Translations under genes and position numbers: made by a program
Notes under the pieces: generated by a model
Told to the model about the DNA's origin: nothing
Seen by the model: only the letters and a program-made list of their open reading frames with translations
Databases searched by the model: none
Assembly (NCBI GenBank): GCA_013821025.1
Contig: JACDHN010000076.1
Coordinates: 1-9,314, forward strand
Reading direction: 5' to 3'
Length of the DNA stretch: 9,314 nt
Origin: Acidimicrobiia bacterium
Lineage (GTDB): Bacteria > Actinomycetota > Acidimicrobiia > Acidimicrobiales > Ilumatobacteraceae
In this document: one piece after another, positions 5,489 to 9,314 of the stretch
Position numbering within the stretch: the first letter of the stretch is position 1
Layout: every line of letters begins with the position of its first letter

Positions 5489-5677
5489 GCCTTATGGTCT
5501 GATGTCATCGAGATGACCACCTACCACGTGGGTCTCCAACAGCACTTCGCCGATTTCGTTGGCGTACGTGATCAGTTCGTCGTCGAGCCGTATCCAGCGT
5601 GGACGGCCGTCGGTGTGACCGAACTCGTCGCGCCCGGAGCGCGCGTGGAGATCCAGGCGCACGCGATCGTCGACTGA
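5489..5677 (+). pseudogene. RidA/YjgF-family protein, C-terminal remnant
   Basis: The frame reads ALWSDVIEMTTYHVGLQQHF, then ADFVGVRDQF, YPAWTAVGVTEL and VAPGARVEIQAHAIVD before TGA at 5675-5677. This is the second half of a RidA-like protein (normal length 125-135 residues), which as a trimer hydrolyses reactive imines/enamines or binds related metabolites. Classical RidA has an Arg in PAR(S/T) that holds the substrate carboxylate; here the position is Trp (PAWTAV), typical of Rid subgroups without that deaminase activity. The N-terminal half is missing: coding similarity starts near 5489, at the same point where the minus-strand VapC remnant ends. An in-frame GTG at 5474 exists, but the product could not fold as a normal RidA. 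Confidence 0.8.
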
Positions 5678-5699
5678 GCTCGAGATGCGGAGCGGTGGT

Positions 5700-5985
5700 T
5701 CACTTCGTTTGGGAGGCGGGCGGACGCCGCTCGAGAACGACCGACGCGGCGCGGATGCAGCAATGGGTGTCGTGATGGCCACGCGTGCCCGAGTTGAGGG
5801 CCAACATCAGCAGCTCGCCAACGAGCTGCACCAGCCCGGGCGCGCCGATCGGAAACGGGGGCACCGAACCCAGCTGAGCGGCACCGTTTCCTCGAACTCA
5901 AGACGCCAGGTGCTCTCTGACCGCGGCACCTCGATGACGTGCACTGGCACAGACTCAAGATGAGTGCGCCGGTCTCGTCCATACC
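5700..5985 (-). pseudogene. Decayed minus-strand coding stretch, unknown family
   Basis: Three frames in succession look protein-like on the minus strand. Near 5950-6025 one reads DLERNLPYLRDPLDTGMDET; near 5880-5955 another reads VPVHVIEVPRSESTW and RLEFEETVPLSWV; and from about 5864 down a third reads FPIGAPGLVQLVGELLMLAL, then NSGTRGHHDTHCC and VLERRPPASQTK, stopping at 5700-5702. The last has strongly GC-rich third positions. Joining them needs at least two frame changes, the second between 5864 and 5884. I do not recognise the family. Its end converges with the RidA remnant, leaving 22 bases between stops. No intact start is evident. Confidence 0.3.
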
Positions 5986-6189
5986 GGTGTCGAGCGGGTC
6001 GCGGAGATACGGAAGGTTTCGCTCCAGGTCCTGACCGACGCCTCTACGGGGGGATGTTGCACTCCGATGTTAGATGCGAGATCCCATTGTCGCATGGCGT
6101 CCCGGAGACCTCGGCCACTGCGTTGTCGAGGCGGTGCCGTCGTCGACGTCCCTACGTTGTCCGACCGCGTACGCGCGGCAACTCCGGCA

Positions 6190-6195
6190 GAGGGA
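6190..6195 (+). promoter_or_regulatory. Ribosome binding site that supports a TTG start
   Basis: AGGGAG lies 9 bases before a TTG at 6205-6207, good spacing for a Shine-Dalgarno. This favours TTG as the start of the multicopper oxidase over the ATG at 6067, whose product begins with low-quality arginine-rich sequence. Confidence 0.5.
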
Positions 6196-6204
6196 GCTGA
6201 CGAA

Positions 6205-7049
6205 TTGGCACCGATCTCCACGGATCATCACGACGATCCCGTCGTCGCCGATCCGGACGGGCGACTCACGGCGCTCGAGCACGACGTCGCCCGCTACCGG
6301 ATCAGTCGCGACACGTGGACCGCCTTCACGTTCGCCTTCGCTTCGATCGCGGCGTTCGCCGGCATCGTGGCGGTCGGCGTCGCCGTGGCGCGCGATCCCG
6401 CTCAACCCGCCACACCATCGGGCGAGACCGTCCAGGCCCACCTCACCGAGCTCGTCGTCAGTGACAAGGCGAGGTCGCCGTCACCAATGAGCTGCCACTC
6501 GGAACGCATGTCCACTGGCACGGCATCGACGTCCCCAACTGCCAGGACGGTGTGGCCCCGATCACGCAGGAGTTGATCCGGCCCGGTGAGACGTACACCT
6601 ACGAGTTCACCGTGCACGAGCCGGCGATGAGTATGCACCACGCACAAGGGCAGGAAGCGATCCCGAACGGACTCTTCGGCACGATCTTCATCGGCGAGGT
6701 CCCGATCCCGTCCGGACGGACCGTCTCGGGGATCGAAGTGCCCGCCGCCGTGGAAATCGCCCAGAACCTGCCGATGGTCCTCAACGACTCCGGAGTGATC
6801 GGATTGTCACTCGACGGGAAGAGCTTCCCCGCAACCGCTCGGGTGGTCGCCAAACTCGGTGACTGGATCCAGGTTCTGCCACATCATCAACCACGTCGAG
6901 TCCGCAGACGGAATGTTCGGCATGGTCACCGCCTCATCGTCGATCCAGCCCCGATCTTCTCGGGAACCCGCGCGCCTCCGGAGCCGGTCGAGTCCGTGCG
7001 CTCGACGGTTGAAACGGGACCTGGCGCCAGTCACCAACGCTGGCGCTGA
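6205..7049 (+). pseudogene. Multicopper oxidase, membrane-anchored, decayed by frameshifts and an internal deletion
   Basis: From TTG 6205 the protein has a short polar N-terminus and one membrane helix (residues about 38-62, WTAFTFAFASIAAFAGIVAV), so the copper domains would be outside the cell. A one-base loss in a G run at 6468-6469 breaks the frame; in the next frame it continues GEVAVTNELPLGTHVHWHGI (HWHG copper motif), CQDGVAPITQELIRPGETYTY and IPNGLFGTIFIGE. The second copper motif, normally YHxH, reads HHAQ here, so one His ligand is changed. After GDWIQ (near 6872) the text jumps in another frame to FCHIINHVESADGMFGMVT, the C-terminal HCH copper motif: the segment with the MHLHG motif is missing. 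A one-base loss near 6932 then gives LIVDPAPIF. Complete enzymes of this type oxidise substrates or metal ions, or reduce nitrite, using type 1-3 copper; this copy is not functional as written. Confidence 0.8.
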
Positions 7050-7255
7050 CCGCCGGGCGCGGCGACGCCGAGGTGAGTCCTGACCAGGATCACGACCCAA
7101 CGACTCGACGGTCGTCAGAACGACTTGCCGATCGCCGAGCGGCGTCGTGCGCTACGTGCGCCGGTGTCCGTTTGTGCGTTCGGCCGGCTGGGTATGGAAA
7201 GGATCAGCCGAGGCGTGAACATGCCGACCAGTCGCCATCGGCTGAAGGATTCGTC

Positions 7256-7519
7256 ATGCCACATGTGAAGCAGCCAGTGACCGAGGACAGCATCAAGGTG
7301 CGACAGCTCAGCCACTATCAGTTCAGTTGGGTCGCCGGAGACGCCGGAAAGGATGGGACCTACACCCTGCAGCTGGTCCTAGACAACGGCGCCTGGGAAG
7401 AAGTGCTCACGTTGAGTCCCGATGACGCCGACAACCTTCAGGACCTGCTCTCCGCTTCGACGACCGCGCACTATGACATCGAGCGTCGCACGTTGATGTT
7501 CGGCACGACCCCCATCTGA
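7256..7519 (+). CDS. Small conserved-looking protein of unknown function
   Basis: An 87-residue soluble protein. I chose the ATG at 7256-7258 because GAAGGA (7244-7249) lies six bases upstream; the frame is open back to 7073, but that part is arginine-rich and non-coding in character. The protein starts PHVKQPVTEDSIKVRQLSHY and contains QFSWVAGDAGKDGTYTLQLV, an acidic stretch (LTLSPDDADNLQDLL) and a last strand RRTLMFGTTPI. There are no signal peptide, membrane helices or cysteines. The alternation suggests a small alpha/beta fold. I do not recognise the family. It appears to stand alone between the oxidase remnant and a convergent serine hydrolase tail 30 bases downstream, and is one of the few undamaged genes here. 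Confidence 0.75.
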   Translation: MPHVKQPVTEDSIKVRQLSHYQFSWVAGDAGKDGTYTLQLVLDNGAWEEVLTLSPDDADNLQDLLSASTTAHYDIERRTLMFGTTPI

Positions 7520-7549
7520 CTGGAGTCTGGGCTCGCGCCGGTACGTTCG

Positions 7550-7840
7550 TCAGGCGGCTAACGCGGCGCGGATGAACGGCGTCTCGGACGTGAGTATGTC
7601 GTGGGCATCGAGTCCGTTCTGGTACAGCACAATGCTGCGGCCGGTGACGGTTCGTAGCGCCACCGTTGTGAAGCCGGGAACTCCGCCGTGGTGGCCGAAC
7701 GCCACGTTGCCGTCGCCAAAGTCGTAGCGGACGATGCCAAGTCCACGAGAGCATCGCTCGTCGAGGTATTGGCTGCAGTCGGTCATTCTGGTGAGACTGG
7801 TCGAGTCGAGAAGAACACCACTGAACGTCCTGCCGTACCG
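7550..7840 (-). pseudogene. Serine hydrolase of the beta-lactamase/PBP class C fold, C-terminal remnant
   Basis: The last 80-95 residues before TGA at 7550-7552 include SLTRMTDCSQ, RGLGIVRYDFGDGNVAFGHH, GGVPGFTTVALRT and IVLYQNGLDAHDILTSETPF, ending IRAALAA. The HHGGVPG segment (7673-7693) corresponds to the third active-site motif (KTG/HxG) of class C beta-lactamase-like hydrolases, such as D-aminopeptidase- and esterase-type proteins. The nucleophile motif SxxK and the YxN motif lie in the missing first 250 or so residues. Similarity can be followed up to about 7835 (GRTFSGVLLDS), where the plus-strand methyltransferase tail begins. It is a dead fragment; I cannot say which substrate the parent enzyme used. 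Confidence 0.75.
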
Positions 7841-8488
7841 GGTCACCGACCCGGTACTCGCCGTCGTCCCCTGGGACGGCACCCGACTACTCGACGGCAC
7901 CCACGACAACCTCGACCTGTATCCGGGGCTCGCCGCCTGGTGGCGCACCGCCGAAGCCACCTGGCTGCAGCACCGCAGCAGTAACCGCCTCGACCTCATC
8001 TCTCGCGTCGACTATCACCACGGACTTCGCGATCAATTCCCGCCCGCCCCACATCGCGTCGTGTACACGAAATCGGGCATGAATCTCGCGGCAGCACGCG
8101 TCAGCGATGAAAAAGCGGTGATCGACCACACCCTCTACTGGGCTGCGACCGCCACCGAAACCGAAGCGCGCTACATCTGCGCCGTGCTCAACAGCCCGGT
8201 GATCACGAACGCGGTGCGGCCGTTGCAGTCTCGAGGCGACTTCGGGCCCCGCCACTACGACAAGTACATCTGGCAGCGGCCGATCCCTGGCTTCGAGCCG
8301 ACCGACCCATCCCACGTGCGGCTCGCCGAGCTCGCCGCCGACATCGAATCGACGGTCTCGTCCCTTGAGCTCGAACAGAGACGCGGATTTCAGCCGCTCC
8401 GCCGAGAAGTCCGTGCACATCTCGCCGACTCGACGCCGGTGGTGAGATCGACAGCCTCGTCAACGACATCCTGGCCAGCGCTCCGTGA
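7813..8488 (+). pseudogene. DNA methyltransferase / type II restriction-modification protein, C-terminal remnant
   Basis: The frame reads LPYRVTDPVLAVVPWDGTRL, then YPGLAAWWRTAEATW, RVVYTKSGMNLAAARVSDEK, AVIDHTLYWAAT, YICAVLNSPVITNAVRPLQS and PRHYDKYIWQRPIPGFEPTD. This is the C-terminal target-recognition half of large SAM-dependent N6-adenine methyltransferases of the Eco57I/type IIG and phage-defence kind; the RVVYTKSG and PRHYDKxxWxLPIP stretches are characteristic. The catalytic domain (NPPY and SAM motifs) is missing, as the parent is usually over 900 residues. A one-base C loss after 8429 breaks the frame; restoring it gives DAGGEIDSLVNDILASAP and a TGA at 8486-8488. That stop overlaps the next gene start as GTGA. 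Parental role: DNA modification or defence; this remnant cannot methylate DNA. Confidence 0.75.
7835..7857. repeat. 10-bp perfect inverted repeat at a remnant junction
   Basis: GTACCGGGTC (7835-7844) and GACCCGGTAC (7848-7857) are separated by ACC. It lies where the minus-strand serine hydrolase tail and the plus-strand methyltransferase tail meet. No T run follows. On the plus strand it encodes YRVTDPV, so it may be ordinary coding sequence. Confidence 0.7.
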
Positions 8489-8781
8489 CGCCCAACCGAC
8501 CCACCGAGCAGCTCAACGAGCAGCACCTGACTGCGTTGATCGCCGAGTACGGAACAGGCAATGCCTGGGTGATGTACTACGACTCGTTCAAGTGGTCCGC
8601 CGGCGGGTTCCTGATCGCCGGCGTGTTCATCTTCTGGGGAGCGCTGTTCGCCGCCGACTCACCCACCGAGCTATTCACACCGGCGACGCTCGTCGTCACC
8701 GCCGTCACAGAGCCAAGGTGGAACCTCGTCGACACCGCGCCGCATCGTCGGCGTCGCCGTCGTGCGCAGCGGCGTCGTTGA
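8485..8781 (+). CDS. Small membrane protein, probably 3'-truncated
   Basis: GTG at 8485 overlaps the methyltransferase stop by four bases, so the gene was translationally coupled to it. The N-terminus is polar (TPNRPTEQLNEQHLTALIAE, then YGTGNAWVMYYDSFKW). A clear membrane helix follows (AGGFLIAGVFIFWGALFA, residues about 39-56), then a second hydrophobic stretch, FTPATLVVTAV. After about 8706 the frame changes to arginine-rich text ending at TGA 8779-8781, while a different frame becomes a permease-like protein. The natural C-terminus is therefore probably lost, and about 74 residues are original. I do not recognise the family. Coupling to a restriction-modification type gene suggests an accessory role, but that is inference. 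Confidence 0.6.
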   Translation: MTPNRPTEQLNEQHLTALIAEYGTGNAWVMYYDSFKWSAGGFLIAGVFIFWGALFAADSPTELFTPATLVVTAVTEPRWNLVDTAPHRRRRRRAQRRR

Positions 8782-9314
8782 CGCGACGGTCATGCCCGAA
8801 GACGGAGCCGTCGAGCGCCTCGCCGGGATCAGCACGATCGAGTGGGCACTCGGCCTGGCGTCGCCGTTCGACGTGAGGTCGGCGCGGGTTCCCGGTGCCG
8901 AGCCAGTTGGCGCTCGTCAAGTTGTCGGCGATGCCGAGAATCTGCGGTTCTCAAGCGACGACCCGGGTGCCTACGTCAACGGAGCGTTGATGGAGCGCCT
9001 CGGACTGACTGCGGCCGCCGGCGCCGTCGAGGATCGAGCCGGCCGCACCTTCCCGGTCGAAGGAACGTACGCAGCGACCGGATCGCTCAGCGACTTGGAC
9101 GCCTTCGTGTTGATCAGACCGTCAGCGGACGAACACATTACCGCTCGCCGGTTCGTCGTCGCAGCAACGCTGGTCGAGGACGTGCCTGCCGTCGTGAGTG
9201 CTGGCGTCGATGCGATCGGTGTGGAGCCTGCAGAGGTGGAGGTCGCTCAGGCGACAGGCCTCGGCGACGTCCGATCCGTCGTCGCAGGGACTGTCGGGCA
9301 GTACGGGCGCACGC
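8708..9314 (+). pseudogene. FtsX/MacB-type ABC transporter permease, fragment running off the window
   Basis: One frame is open without a stop from before 8708 to the window end (about 200 codons). From about 8738 it reads RRIVGVAVVRSGVVDATVMP, EDGAVERLAGIS, VVGDAENLRF, GAYVNGALMERLGL, then VEGTYAATGSLSDLDAFVLI and ends SVVAGTVGQYGRT. The layout resembles the extracellular MacB-like periplasmic domain of permeases of the FtsX family (lipoprotein- or peptide-export type ABC systems), in which a GxYxxTG-like strand precedes the second membrane segment. The expected N-terminal membrane helix is absent: the frame emerges at about 8706 out of the truncated membrane protein. The 3' end is outside the window, where further helices and an ATPase gene may lie. 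No in-frame ATG with a ribosome site starts it; GTG 8762 is possible but weak. The family call is tentative. Confidence 0.55.

Noticed and set aside
7172..7198. Promoter for the small protein (TTGTGC and TATGGA)
   Set aside because: Spacing is only 15 bases and the -10 match is poor, so it is not supported.
7073..7255. Upstream extension of the small protein at 7256
   Set aside because: Arginine-rich and non-coding in character, whereas ATG 7256 has a well-spaced ribosome site.

Overview
This is a GC-rich bacterial window, most like a high-GC actinobacterium. The basis is strong G/C preference at third codon positions, GTG and TTG starts, GTGA stop/start overlaps, a likely leaderless antitoxin promoter, and Phd/VapB-VapC, DUF3072 and DUF3179 genes. 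I would guess an Acidimicrobiia-like lineage, but the sequence alone cannot prove that.

Five genes look complete: a DUF3179 lipoprotein (minus, 613-2013), a nucleoside phosphorylase-like protein (2457-3266), a vapB-vapC toxin-antitoxin operon (4536-5245) and a small unknown protein (7256-7519). Almost everything else is a gene piece or is frameshifted. From left to right: direct repeats and a hairpin (63-161); the 3' part of a tRNA-Arg(CCG) on the minus strand; two VapC C-terminal ends, one fused in frame behind the N-terminus of an MTA phosphorylase whose likely GTG start overlaps the DUF3179 stop; a strong 15-bp inverted repeat inside a small decayed ORF (2099-2249); the C-terminal third of a biotin-dependent carboxylase alpha subunit with an intact biotin site; a frameshifted DUF3072 gene; a third VapC tail head-to-head with a RidA tail; an unidentified decayed minus-strand stretch; a multicopper oxidase with at least three lesions; a serine hydrolase tail head-to-head with a DNA methyltransferase tail; and a membrane protein cut off where an FtsX/MacB-type permease fragment begins and runs off the window.

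The main theme is the pattern of breaks. Most remnants keep their 3' ends and have lost their 5' ends. Divergent neighbours are cut at one shared point (about 5487 and 7840), and codirectional ones are joined 5' piece to 3' piece (about 483 and 8706). This is what a series of separate deletions would leave, either by real erosion of an island or in a faulty assembly. Superimposed are single-base indels, several of them one-base changes in G or C runs, which could be consensus errors.

I do not see a coherent new multi-gene system. The most functional unit is vapBC, sitting among remains of three other PIN toxins. The carboxylase tail with its complete biotinylation motif, four bases behind the phosphorylase, is the most unusual potentially expressed gene.
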